Shown here piece by piece: positions 16,306 to 24,420 of a DNA stretch of 64,000 nucleotides. Source of the DNA: Vineibacter terrae (lineage in GTDB: Bacteria; Pseudomonadota; Alphaproteobacteria; Reyranellales; Reyranellaceae); assembly GCF_008039615.1 (NCBI RefSeq), contig NZ_VDUZ01000005.1:180857-244856 (forward strand), given 5' to 3'. The position numbers were made by a program, and so were the translations under genes. The notes under the pieces are model-generated. The model had not been told where the DNA came from and searched no databases. It was given only the letters and a program-made list of their open reading frames with translations. How positions within the stretch are numbered: position 1 is the stretch's first letter; each line of letters opens with the position of its first letter.

Positions 16306-18081
16306 CTACTCCGGCAATCCCGCGCGAACCAACATTGCCCGGTGGTGCTCACGATCGTCGGGATGCTGATAGTGCTGCATCGCAAGATGCACGCCGACCG
16401 TGAAATCGGGCGCCTGGGCGAGCAGAGCCTTCACGAGCGCCTGTGCAACCGATCCTTCGTCGATGGCCGCGCGACAGGCCGCCTGCATCGCGAGCTGGCC
16501 GGGATCAGGCTGGGTAATTCGGGCGAACGCCTCGGCTGCCTCGCGATAGCGGCGGGCCACGAAATAGGCGCGGCCGAGGTGGCTCCAGAAACGTTCGGGG
16601 TGATAGGGGTTGAGCCGCATCGCCTTGCGGACCCACTCCACGCCTTCCTCGCCACGACCCATCCAGGTCAGCACCTCGCCCTGCTGCACCACGATCAGGT
16701 CGTCGTTGGGATTGAGCGCAAGCGCGCGCTCCTGATGATGCAGCGCGCGTTCGTGGTCGTGCCGGATCGACAGGTCTATGGCGGCCAGCAGGCGATGGAC
16801 ATCGCTGTCGTTGTCGTCGAGGCCCTGGGCAATGCGAACGTTGTCGAGCACTTCCGCTATCAGGGCGTCCGCGTCGGTGCACCAGCCGTAGACATAGGAC
16901 TGGCCAAGGGTGCAGGCCCGCCAGGCATAGGCATGGGCGTAGCCGGCATCGAGTGCGATGGCGCGATTGAGCAGACGCAGCGCTTCGGCGTTGTCTGCCC
17001 GGGTAGAGCGGTGGTGCAGCCGTTTGCCTGTCAACACCAGCTCCCAGGCTGCCAGATTCTCGGGGGCCTTGCGTTTCACCCGCTCGCCCACCGCCGCTTC
17101 GACGCGGCCGGGCAGGATCGCCGAAATCGCCGTCGTGACTTCGTCCTGGATGTCGAAGATGTCCTTGAGCTCGCGGTCGTAGCGTTCGGCCCAGAGATGG
17201 CGATCGGTATCGGCCTCTATCAGCTGAATGGTGATGCGCACGCGGTTGCCGGCTTTGCGCACGCTGCCCTCGGCGACGTACTGCACGCCAAGCTCTTTCG
17301 CCACATTCTGCACGTTGACCGCCTTGCCCTTGTAGACGAAGACGGAATTGCGCGAGACCACGAACAGGTCGCGGAAGCGCGACAGCTCGGTGAGAATGTC
17401 CTCGGTCAGGCCGTCGGCGAAAAACTCCTGCTCGGGATCACCGCTCATGTTGACGAAGGGCAACACCGCGATGGTGGGCTTGCCGCCGGCCGTGGTGGGC
17501 ACGTTCGGTACGCGGGTCGCAGCCGGCGCGGTCTCGTCCGTGCTGCGCCAGTCGGCGACGTTCCAGTCCACCCTGAAGGCCGGCACGGGGCGTTGGATGT
17601 TCTTCAAAGTAAGCTCGCCGAGGCCGTGGAATGCCGCCTTCAGTCGGCCTTCCACCGCCTCATGGACGGTTCGCGAGACCACGATGCCGCCCGCAGGTGC
17701 CTCGCCCTCGAGGCGCGCCGCCACGTTCACGCCATCGCCGTAGAGGTCGTCGCCGTCGACGATCAGGTCGCCCAGATGAACGCCTATGCGGAATTTGATA
17801 GCAGTGTCGTCAGGCTGATCGCGGTTGGCGTCCGCCATGGCCTGTTGGAATTCGATCGCAGCAGACAGCGCGCCGACCGCGCTGGAAAACTCGGACAGCG
17901 CGCCATCGCCCGTGAGCTTGACCAGGCGTCCGCCATGACGCGCCAGGGCGGGCTCGAAGTGCTCCTTGCGCAGCGCGCGCAAACGCACGACCGTGCCACT
18001 CTCGTCGCGACCCATCAGGCGCGAGTAGCCGACGACATCGGCGGCCAGGATCGCCGCTAGGCGGCGCTGCTCTCCCGCCAT
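16306..18081 (-). CDS. Class III adenylate/guanylate cyclase with TPR region
   Basis: 591 residues. The N-terminal cyclase domain (about 1-170) shows the two metal aspartates, Asp14 in LAADVVGYSRLM and Asp58 in VKLTGDGALSEF, and the YGDGVNVAARLE segment. A linker leads to a domain starting TIAVLPFVNMSGDPEQEFFA (about 203-310), common in rhizobial cyclases and thought to act as a periplasmic-like or regulatory part, then TPR-like helices to the C-terminus. No transmembrane helix is clear, so it is probably cytoplasmic. It would make cAMP or cGMP in response to an unknown signal. Remains of a related gene lie divergently at 18129-18414. Confidence 0.85.
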   Translation of the reverse strand: MAGEQRRLAAILAADVVGYSRLMGRDESGTVVRLRALRKEHFEPALARHGGRLVKLTGDGALSEFSSAVGALSAAIEFQQAMADANRDQPDDTAIKFRIGVHLGDLIVDGDDLYGDGVNVAARLEGEAPAGGIVVSRTVHEAVEGRLKAAFHGLGELTLKNIQRPVPAFRVDWNVADWRSTDETAPAATRVPNVPTTAGGKPTIAVLPFVNMSGDPEQEFFADGLTEDILTELSRFRDLFVVSRNSVFVYKGKAVNVQNVAKELGVQYVAEGSVRKAGNRVRITIQLIEADTDRHLWAERYDRELKDIFDIQDEVTTAISAILPGRVEAAVGERVKRKAPENLAAWELVLTGKRLHHRSTRADNAEALRLLNRAIALDAGYAHAYAWRACTLGQSYVYGWCTDADALIAEVLDNVRIAQGLDDNDSDVHRLLAAIDLSIRHDHERALHHQERALALNPNDDLIVVQQGEVLTWMGRGEEGVEWVRKAMRLNPYHPERFWSHLGRAYFVARRYREAAEAFARITQPDPGQLAMQAACRAAIDEGSVAQALVKALLAQAPDFTVGVHLAMQHYQHPDDREHHRAMLVRAGLPE

Positions 18082-18128
18082 GGCTCTTCCTTGGGGCTGC
18101 GTCGCGGAAGCTTAGGGTTTAGCGGCGC

Positions 18129-18414
18129 GTGCGGCAACGGCTGGAGAGCCGCTTCCGTCAAAATTGCCGGCTTCGGCAGGTCAAGAACATCACTCGCCCG
18201 GTCCGGGTATGGCGCATGGAGAAGCTCACCCCGCTCGGCGCGCCCACGTACAGTGATCCAGCCGATGCGGAGCGCCTTCACCAAGCACTACGCGCTGCCG
18301 GACTGGAGGACGGCAAGGTATGAGCCGGGTGCAGCGCCGCTTGAGTGCTTTCGCCGGCCGGAGGGTCGCGACAGGCTCGAGGAAGGCCTGCGGCGGGCCG
18401 GCTTACCGGACTAG
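18129..18414 (+). pseudogene. Remnant of a second cyclase-type gene
   Basis: The segment encodes short pieces in different frames that resemble parts of the neighbouring cyclase family: VKNITRPVRVWRMEKL matches the end of the cyclase domain (compare TLKNIQRPVPAFRV in the intact gene), and the tail RDRLEEGLRRAGLPD ending in a stop resembles the usual C-terminus (RAGLPE). The central protein is missing. It looks like a heavily deleted, divergently oriented copy. The pieces are short, so the call is tentative. Confidence 0.35.
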
Positions 18415-18719
18415 CCTCGGCGTCTGACGCCTCGATTAGCCTGGCCCACCATGGCGGCTACATAGCGACGCAAGGCTCTATTGATCTCTGTTTGATAGCC
18501 ACCATTGTCCGCCCGCTCCTTGAACCAGGCTACGACGTCGGCGTCGAGCCGAATGGTCACGGCCTGCTTGCGGGGGCGGTAGAACTCGCCGCGCCGGGCT
18601 TGCATCCAATTCTCGGCCGGCGCTTCGGGGATGTCGATCGTATCAATCTGATCGTTGCGCAGCTTGGCCAGCTTCGCGAGCTGGTCCAGCTCCGATCGGC
18701 TAAGCTCCTTCCTGCTCAT
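18411..18719 (-). CDS. brnA: BrnA-family antitoxin
   Basis: 102 residues. The C-terminal half carries the ribbon-helix-helix type block QAVTIRLDADVVAWFKERAD followed by YQTEINRALRRYV, diagnostic of BrnA antitoxins; the N-terminal part contacts the toxin. AAAGGAGG sits before ATG 18719, which overlaps the end of the brnT frame by 20 bases as usual in this system. BrnA represses its own promoter. The partner toxin is frameshifted here, so the antitoxin may now be an orphan. Confidence 0.85.
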   Translation of the reverse strand: MSRKELSRSELDQLAKLAKLRNDQIDTIDIPEAPAENWMQARRGEFYRPRKQAVTIRLDADVVAWFKERADNGGYQTEINRALRRYVAAMVGQANRGVRRRG

Positions 18720-18988
18720 AGCGCCTCCTTTCATGCGACGTCGCCTTGCGGGCGCCAATGATCCTCACTCGAGCCTCGTCGTCCGGGTCCGGATAGGTAT
18801 GAACCACGACAAGCATCACGATCGCGTTGATCACGCCAATGGCGTGCCATCGCTGCTCGCCGGTGACGATGCGGGTCGGCGACGATAGTGTAGAGCGGAT
18901 CGTCCCAGACGCGCCGGGCGAGCTCGAACGAGACGCCATGCTTGGCGGCGTTGATCCTGGCCTTCTCGGGATCCCATTCGAATCGCAT
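18700..18988 (-). pseudogene. brnT: BrnT-family toxin, frameshifted
   Basis: The N-terminal frame reads MRFEWDPEKARINAAKHGVS and on to DDPLYTIV. The C-terminal frame reads IVTGEQRWHAIGVINAIVML, VVVHTYP, ARVRIIGARKATSHERRRYE. Together they are a normal BrnT RNase of about 95 residues, but an extra G within the GGG at 18873-18875 breaks the frame; removing it would give the expected continuous product. The catalytic residues of BrnT lie in the RIVTGEQRWHA and RIIGARKATSHERR parts, which are lost from the N-terminal frame product. Either a real inactivation or a sequencing error in a homopolymer. Confidence 0.78.
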
Positions 18989-19003
18989 GCACCAAGGCAA
19001 GCA

Positions 19004-19027
19004 TATCTGTATGTACAGATCAGTCAA
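19004..19027 (-). promoter_or_regulatory. brnTA promoter with BrnA-type operator
   Basis: ATCTGTA-TG-TACAGAT (19005-19020) is a perfect palindrome. On the minus strand a TTGACT -35 (19027-19022) precedes it, and a -10 close to TATGCT (about 19005-19000) follows after about 16 bases, so the palindrome fills the spacer. A repressor bound there would block the promoter, which fits BrnA autoregulation. The brnT start lies 12-16 bases beyond. Confidence 0.65.
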
Positions 19028-19109
19028 TACTGACTTGCTGGCCGGGGGCCGCCGGCCGGACGGGCGTGACTCGCCGGCATCGGCGCCGTGATCGTGCGTC
19101 CAATCGGAA

Positions 19110-19129
19110 ACGGGGGCCAGAGGCCCCGT
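19110..19129 (-). terminator. Hairpin after the DUF1036 gene
   Basis: ACGGGGGCC and GGCCCCGT flank a 3-base loop, forming a stem of eight pairs with one bulge. On the minus strand it lies 41 bases past the DUF1036 stop and is followed by TTT. It resembles the hairpin at 16162-16184 in sequence, suggesting a shared terminator type in this genome. Confidence 0.5.
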
Positions 19130-19169
19130 CATTGTCGGTGCAGAACGCTTGGTCCTGTGGCGCGAGACG

Positions 19170-19598
19170 TCACCGGCCCTGGAAGTTGTAGGTGAACATG
19201 CCCGACTTGCCGCGGGTGTCGATCTCGTTGAACATGCGCCGCTTGTAGCCCTGGGCGCACTGGTTGTCGGCGATGCGGAACGCCTTATCCGAGACGCACA
19301 TCGGGTAGTTGCCCGACCAGTGCGACCCCGACGACTCGGCATAGACATAGTAGTAGCGCGTCACGAACGGGGCCTGCCACAGCACGTTGCATTCCGATGG
19401 CGCCAGCGTGTACCAGCCCTGCGACATGAAGATCGGCTTGCCTTTCTCCGTCTGGCCCGTGGCCGACGCCTTGGCGACCGAAATGCTCTTGCTGGTCTGA
19501 TTGCACACGCGAATGGCGTTCAGATTGCTGTTCTGGGCCGACGCTGTCCCCGGCAGCGCCACGCATCCGGCAAGAACCGCCCCCACGAGCCAACGCAT
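19170..19598 (-). CDS. DUF1036 secreted protein
   Basis: 142 residues with a signal peptide (about 1-21, ending TASAQ) and a mature DUF1036 domain. Typical family blocks are RVCNQTSKSISVAKA, the W-Y-T-L-A-P-S-E-C segment and RYYYVYAES. Four cysteines (in VCN, SEC, MCV and QCAQ contexts) probably form disulfides in the periplasm. ATG 19598 is preferred because AAGGAGG is seven bases upstream; a TTG at 19604 also opens the frame. The family has no proven function; members are common in Alphaproteobacteria. Confidence 0.82.
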   Translation of the reverse strand: MRWLVGAVLAGCVALPGTASAQNSNLNAIRVCNQTSKSISVAKASATGQTEKGKPIFMSQGWYTLAPSECNVLWQAPFVTRYYYVYAESSGSHWSGNYPMCVSDKAFRIADNQCAQGYKRRMFNEIDTRGKSGMFTYNFQGR

Positions 19599-19744
19599 TT
19601 CCAATCCTCCTTCCAGGTCCGGGCGTCAGTTACCTGACCCGCAGCCGCATACCTATGCGAAGGGTTGGAGGTTGTCAAGTGATCGTTCACTTTTATAATG
19701 GCGCTTTGAAACCGTATCGGCTCGCTGCCGTCCCCGCGTGGCCC

Positions 19745-21151
19745 TCACACGCTGATCGCGTTCAGGTCCTTGCCGGAATGTTCCGGCACGCACAGCCAGA
19801 CGCCCAGCGCCATCAGCACCATGAACACGGGAATGCACAGGAAGGCCAGCGTGAAGGAGCCGGTCGCCTGCTGCAGCGCCACGGTGGCGAAGGGCCACAG
19901 CACGAAGCCGACGAAATACGCCACCGCCCAGACCGCGCCGTTGGCGACGCCGCGGATGCGGGTCGGGAAGATCTCGGCCGTCAGCACGGTGCTGGGCCCC
20001 CAGAAGCCGAGGAAGCCGAAGCTCCAGGCCAGGCCGAAGATCCACAGCAGCAGGTGGCTGTCGCTGTAGATCCAGGCGGTCAGGAAGATGGCGCCTTCGA
20101 TCAGGGTGACGATGAAGCCGACGCGGCGGCCGACATGGTCGGCCAGCCAGCCGGCCAGCCACAGGCCGAAGAAGCCCGATATGCCCCAGCAGACATAGAA
20201 GAGGCTGTATTCCTCGGTCGACCAGTGCTTCTCGGTCGACAGGTAGTAGGGCATCCAGGCGCCGACGGTGCCGAAGATGCAGGTGCTGCAGCAGGCGACG
20301 AACAGCGCCACCAGGGTCGAGGGCAGGGTGTCGGGCAGGAACAGCTGGCTGAGCCCGATGCGGTCGGCCTTCTGGAACCAGGCGCGGTCCTCGTCGCTGA
20401 CCGGCAGGCCCTGCTGCAGGGCGGCGCGCACCCGCGTCTTGCGGTCCTGCGCCCGCACCCAGTAGGGCGATTCGGGGCAGGTCGCGCGCACGTAGATGGC
20501 CAGCAGCGCGATCACGCCCGGCACCATGACGGCGACGCGCCAGCCCCAGGCCGCGGCGGCGATGCCGGTGATGGCGCCGGCCAGCGAGGCGCCGAAGCAC
20601 CACGCGGCGCGGTTGATGCTGATGACACGGCCGCGCAGATGCGCCGGCCATGTCTCCGCCACCAGCATCGAGCCCAGCGACCACTCGCCGTTGAGCGCGA
20701 AGCCCACGGCCGAGCGCGCGATCACGAACACCGCGAATGTCGGTGACAGCGCCACCACCGGCATCAGCAGCGAGAACAGCGCGATGTTGAGCGCCAGCAG
20801 CGTGCGCCGTCCGAAGCGATCGGCGAGCCAGGGCCAGACATAGAGGCCGGCGATGCCGATGAAGAGCGAGATCTGCAGGCCCGACCGGTACTCCGGCACG
20901 GTCAGCGAGAACTCCTTGATGACCAGCGGGGAGATGAGGGCGAAGATCACGCCGTCCATGCCGTCGAAGCCCCAGCCCAGGCCGTTGGCCGAGGCGATGT
21001 GCCAGTGCGTGCGCGTGACTTGGGTGCCGTCGGCGACGGCGCGATAGTTCGGGTTCTGCAGATGCTTCTGCTCGAGCGGACCGATATCGGCGGGATGGCG
21101 CGCAGGCGGGCTCATCAGCCCACCCACCTCTTCAGGTGTGGTGCTGCTCAT
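19745..21151 (-). CDS. MFS transporter, sugar/acid:H+ symporter type
   Basis: 468 residues with twelve predicted membrane segments. The MFS motif between helices 2 and 3 (LADRFGRRTLLA) and its repeat after helix 8 (LADHVGRRVGF) are intact. Early residues GLGWGFDGMDGVIFALISP resemble aromatic-acid and sialate-type symporters of the AAHS/SP group, with an Asp in helix 1. ATG 21151 is chosen over the TTG at 21217 because of GGGAG upstream. The substrate is unknown; the gene stands alone between DUF1036 and a phosphodiesterase. Confidence 0.88.
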   Translation of the reverse strand: MSSTTPEEVGGLMSPPARHPADIGPLEQKHLQNPNYRAVADGTQVTRTHWHIASANGLGWGFDGMDGVIFALISPLVIKEFSLTVPEYRSGLQISLFIGIAGLYVWPWLADRFGRRTLLALNIALFSLLMPVVALSPTFAVFVIARSAVGFALNGEWSLGSMLVAETWPAHLRGRVISINRAAWCFGASLAGAITGIAAAAWGWRVAVMVPGVIALLAIYVRATCPESPYWVRAQDRKTRVRAALQQGLPVSDEDRAWFQKADRIGLSQLFLPDTLPSTLVALFVACCSTCIFGTVGAWMPYYLSTEKHWSTEEYSLFYVCWGISGFFGLWLAGWLADHVGRRVGFIVTLIEGAIFLTAWIYSDSHLLLWIFGLAWSFGFLGFWGPSTVLTAEIFPTRIRGVANGAVWAVAYFVGFVLWPFATVALQQATGSFTLAFLCIPVFMVLMALGVWLCVPEHSGKDLNAISV

Positions 21152-21332
21152 GGGGCGTTTCTCCCGGACCCGCACCTGTGTCGGTGCGTTGTCACAACCA
21201 GGACGATACGCCCGCATTCAGGACGTCAACAGTGCATTAACTTGATGATGCCGCAGGATGGAATGCGTGGAGCAGTGAGCCTGCCGTGCCTCAGCGGCGC
21301 GACAGGGTGATCTCGCCGGCGCGCGACGACGC

Positions 21333-22469
21333 TCAGTATCCGTGGCGCGCCAGGATGTCCGCCATCGATTGCGCCGGCGCGCGGCCCTGGAAGGAGAGCA
21401 GGGCGGCGATGCGGTTGGTGAAGAAGCCATCGACGCCGCGCGCCGCCAGGGCCTTGAAGTCGACCGCATCATCGACCGTGTAGGCGTGGATGACCAGGCC
21501 CTCGCCGTGCGTGAGGTCGTTCATCCAGGGATGCACGAGGTCGGCGTAGCTCTGGTCGCCGCCGTTGGTGAGCGCCGCCGACGGGCCGGTGCCGATCGCG
21601 CCGTGCTGCTTGGCGAAGCGCACCCAGTCGGCGAACGCCGCGCGCGACTCCACCTCCTGCCGGGCATAGAAGGCGGCGAGCCCGGGGCCGCCGGCGGGCG
21701 CCTTGGCGCCGGTGTCCTTGGTCGCGATATAGCCGTCGCCCAGCCACAGCAGCAGGATCTTCGGCGTCGCCGGCATCTGCTGCTGCAGCAGCGCCAGGCT
21801 GTCCTTCTCGAAGGTCTGCAGGATCACCCGGCCGGGCGTGTAGGCGACGCCCACGGCCTTGGCGGCATCGAAGCCCGCCGGCGCCGTGCGTGGCGCCAGC
21901 CAGCCGCGCCGCCCGAGCTGCGCCTTGAGGTCCTTCTCGATGCCGGAGAACTGCTTGGGCACCTTGGTCTCGAGATAGAGGCCAGGCTTGTTGGCTCCCC
22001 CCTCGGCGATGTCGATCACCTCGTCGAGCGTCAGGATCTTCAGGCCGACGAAGGCGGGCCGGGCGCGCGCGGGATAGGCGGCGTTGAACCACGACCCGGC
22101 GTCGAGCTGCTTGAGCTCGGTCAGCGTGAAGGCGCTGATCGGCTGGCCGGCGCGGTCGGGGAAGACCTGCGCGACATTGGTGGTGCGCTTGAGCGTGTCG
22201 TCGTGGAAGGCGACCAGGACGCCGTCCCTGGTGCGTTGCAGGTCGAGTTCGAGATAGTCCGCGCCCAGGTCGCGCGCCAGCAGATAGGCCGGCGCCGTCT
22301 CTTCCGGCGCATCGTAGGAGGCGCCGCGATGTGCGATCGCCGCCGGCCAAGGGATGCCGGCCTTGGCGCTCAGCGTCTGGCCGACCGGCGCGTCGGCGCC
22401 GGCGGCGGTGGGGAACGACATGATCAGGGCTGCCGTGCAGGCGATCAGACGCCGTCGAGCGTAGGTCAA
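21333..22469 (-). CDS. Glycerophosphodiester phosphodiesterase family protein, exported
   Basis: 378 residues. A signal peptide (MTYARRRLIACTAALIMSFP, cleaved after AAGA) sends it to the periplasm. The GDPD TIM barrel has AHRGASYDAPEET with the catalytic His and Arg, ELDLQRTRDG with the metal Glu and Asp, and VAFHDDTLKRTT with the second His. It would hydrolyse glycerophosphodiesters from lipids to glycerol 3-phosphate. The start is TTG 22469, supported by AAGGAGGG five bases upstream; the upstream open frame is unsupported. Confidence 0.87.
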   Translation of the reverse strand: MTYARRRLIACTAALIMSFPTAAGADAPVGQTLSAKAGIPWPAAIAHRGASYDAPEETAPAYLLARDLGADYLELDLQRTRDGVLVAFHDDTLKRTTNVAQVFPDRAGQPISAFTLTELKQLDAGSWFNAAYPARARPAFVGLKILTLDEVIDIAEGGANKPGLYLETKVPKQFSGIEKDLKAQLGRRGWLAPRTAPAGFDAAKAVGVAYTPGRVILQTFEKDSLALLQQQMPATPKILLLWLGDGYIATKDTGAKAPAGGPGLAAFYARQEVESRAAFADWVRFAKQHGAIGTGPSAALTNGGDQSYADLVHPWMNDLTHGEGLVIHAYTVDDAVDFKALAARGVDGFFTNRIAALLSFQGRAPAQSMADILARHGY

Positions 22470-22588
22470 GCGTGCCCTCCTTCGCAATGCAGCGCCGAGC
22501 GGAGCATGGGCGCGTTGCGCGACGATGACGGTGCCGTATGGTCGCCGTCGGCGACAGAGGATCCAGCCAGGCAGGAGGAGGAAACGAC

Positions 22589-23457
22589 ATGTCATTCACC
22601 GGCGGCGCGACGCCGCAAGCGATCCTGTGCGAGCAGGACGGCCCCGTGGGGATCATCATGCTCAACCGTCCGCAGGCCATGAACACGATCTCGCGGCAGC
22701 TCGAGGCCGAGCTGCATGAAGCGCTGGACCGCGCCGAGCGCGATCCGTCGGTGCGCGCCATCGTGCTCGCCGGGGCCGGCGGCCGCGCCTTCTCGGCCGG
22801 CTACGATCTTTCCGCGCAGCACGACCTCGAGACCCGGCTGATGTGCTGCGGCACTGGTGGGCGATCGACACCGCCACGCCGGACAAGCACTGGCACCTGC
22901 TGCGCCTGGAGAAGCCGGTGATCGCCGCGGTCGACGGCTGGTGCCTGGCCGGTGGCTTCTGGTACGCGCTGGCGGCCGACATCACCATCGCCTCGGAGCG
23001 CGCGGTGTTCGGGCAGCCCGAGGTGCGCGAGACGCAGAACTCGACCGTGCTGCTGGGCTGGCTCGCGGGCTGGAAGAACGCAGCGCGCTATGCCCTGACC
23101 GGCGACCATTTCGACGCCCACGAGGCCAGGCGCATGGGCATCGTCAACGACGTGGTGCCGCACGACGAGGTGCTGGCGCACGCCATCGCGCTGGGCAAGC
23201 GGATCGCCCTGGTGCCGGCCGACTCGGTGCGCATCAACAAGCGGATCACGACGTTCGCGCTCGAGGCGATGGGGCTGCGCACGGCGATGTCGGGGGCGTC
23301 GTTCCTGTCGTCGATCGTGCATGCCTCGGCCGACTCGCCTGAGCTGGCCGAGCTGCACGAGGTGCGCCGCAGCCAGGGCCTCGCTGCCTCGCTGAAGCTG
23401 CGCGACGACAAGTTCCGCCCCGAGCCCGGCGGGCCGCGCGCCAAGCCGCAGCCGTAG
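22589..23457 (+). pseudogene. Enoyl-CoA hydratase/isomerase, frameshifted
   Basis: The first frame, from ATG 22589 with a GGAGGAGG site, encodes the crotonase N-terminus: VGIIMLNRPQAMNTIS and the oxyanion-hole loop GGRAFSAGYDLSAQ. At about 22828-22845 the frame is lost. A second frame continues from VLRHWWAIDTATPDKHW through AAVDGWCLAGGFWYALAADI, QPEVRETQNS and on to the usual C-terminus. Combined length (about 290 residues) is normal, so one base appears to be missing or two added. It may be a true pseudogene or a sequence error. Confidence 0.75.
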
Positions 23458-23500
23458 GAGCGGACCTTCTTCCGGCCGGACGCGTAGCGTCATGAAAAGC

Positions 23501-23784
23501 GAACCACAGAGACACAGCGCAGCCTTTGGCCGCAACCTAAAGGGCGGAGGAAGCGCTTCATGGTGAGCTTGTCGAACCATGAAGCGCCGCACCACTGCCC
23601 GTGCGACGCCTTCATGGTTCGACAGGCTCACCATGAAGGCTACCAAATCACCGCAGCTCGCGAAGATTCTTGAGGTTAGTAGTACAGAGGCACAGAGGAG
23701 GCACAGAGATTGAAGAGTTGCGCGCCTTCGGCGCGCGATGTCCTTCCTCTGTGTGATCTCTGTGTCTCTGTGCCTCTGTGGTTG
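23501..23784. repeat. Nested palindromic repeat cluster
   Basis: ACCACAGAGACACAG near 23503-23517 is matched inversely by CTCTGTGTCTCTGTG and CTCTGTGGTT at 23757-23783, with a further pair (CACAGAGGAGGCACAGAG near 23691-23708) inside. A copy of the TTCATGG inverted repeat family lies between the arms at 23556-23638. The cluster fills the gap between the convergent hydratase and MarR genes. No gene is seen in it. Confidence 0.7.
23556..23638. repeat. TTCATGG-family inverted repeat, copy 1
   Basis: Two 29-base arms (23556-23584 and 23610-23638), each itself near-palindromic with CTTCATGG at one end and CCATGAAG at the other, are inverse copies with one mismatch, separated by 25 bases. The same arms occur at 30061-30144 and 41946-42028; the spacer of this copy, read inversely, resembles that of copy 3. 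Confidence 0.9.
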
Positions 23785-23837
23785 CTCTTCTCGTCGGTCG
23801 AGCGCGGGGCGGGCCCGGGATGACGGCGGAGCCGTCG

Positions 23838-24338
23838 TCAGTTGCCGTCCCTCCTGGCTTCGAACGCGGCCAGATATTTGCGCAGCAGGGTGTCGAGGGC
23901 GGCCTTGTCCTTCTTCGACAGCGCCGCCGTCAGCCGCTTCTGGGTCGCGACATGCGCCGTGACGGTGGTGTCGATCAGGGCGAACCCCTTCTTCGTGAGC
24001 GCGATGATCACGCTGCGGCCATCATCGGGATTGTGGATGCGCTCGACCAGGCCTTCCTTCTCCAGCTGATCGATGCGATGCGTCATCGTGCCTGATGTGA
24101 TCATCATCGTCGCCAGCAGGTCGCCCGGTGACAGGCGATAGGGCGGGCCGGACCGCCGCAAGGTCGCCAGCACGTCGAAGCTGGCATCCGTCAGCCCGTG
24201 CGCTGCGAACGTGCGGCCCATCTCGCGCGAGAGATGGTGCGAGAGGCGCCTGATCCGGCCGATCAGCCCCATCGGCCCGACATCGAGGTCGGGCCGCTCT
24301 CGGTTCCACTGCGCCAGAATATCGTCGACGCGGTCCAT
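23838..24338 (-). CDS. MarR family transcriptional regulator
   Basis: 166 residues with the MarR winged helix at about 55-120: SFDVLATLRRSG, the recognition region GDLLATMMITSGTMTHRIDQ, and the wing VERIHNPDDGRSVIIALTKK, whose D-x-R is the family hallmark. It is divergent from an EamA transporter with two palindromic operators between them (24359-24406), so it very likely represses both. The inducer is unknown. Confidence 0.9.
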   Translation of the reverse strand: MDRVDDILAQWNRERPDLDVGPMGLIGRIRRLSHHLSREMGRTFAAHGLTDASFDVLATLRRSGPPYRLSPGDLLATMMITSGTMTHRIDQLEKEGLVERIHNPDDGRSVIIALTKKGFALIDTTVTAHVATQKRLTAALSKKDKAALDTLLRKYLAAFEARRDGN

Positions 24339-24358
24339 GCGGCAGTATCACGCCAGGG

Positions 24359-24406
24359 TATCTTGACGTCGAGATATTTCGATTTATCTTGATATCAAGA
24401 TAAATC
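24359..24406. promoter_or_regulatory. Two tandem MarR operators
   Basis: TATCTTGACGTCGAGATA (24359-24376) is palindromic but for one pair. TATCTTGATATCAAGATA (24385-24402) is a perfect palindrome, and its symmetry extends to 26 bases (24381-24406). Their centres are 26 bases apart. They fill the gap between the divergent MarR and EamA genes and share the consensus TATCTTGANNTCAAGATA. Confidence 0.85.
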
Positions 24407-24420
24407 ACGGAAGCGGCCGC

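Noticed and set aside
18731..19348. Long minus-strand frame of 205 codons covering the toxin and upstream DNA
   Set aside because: Only the part after 18988 encodes BrnT sequence; the rest crosses the promoter palindrome and a terminator-like hairpin.
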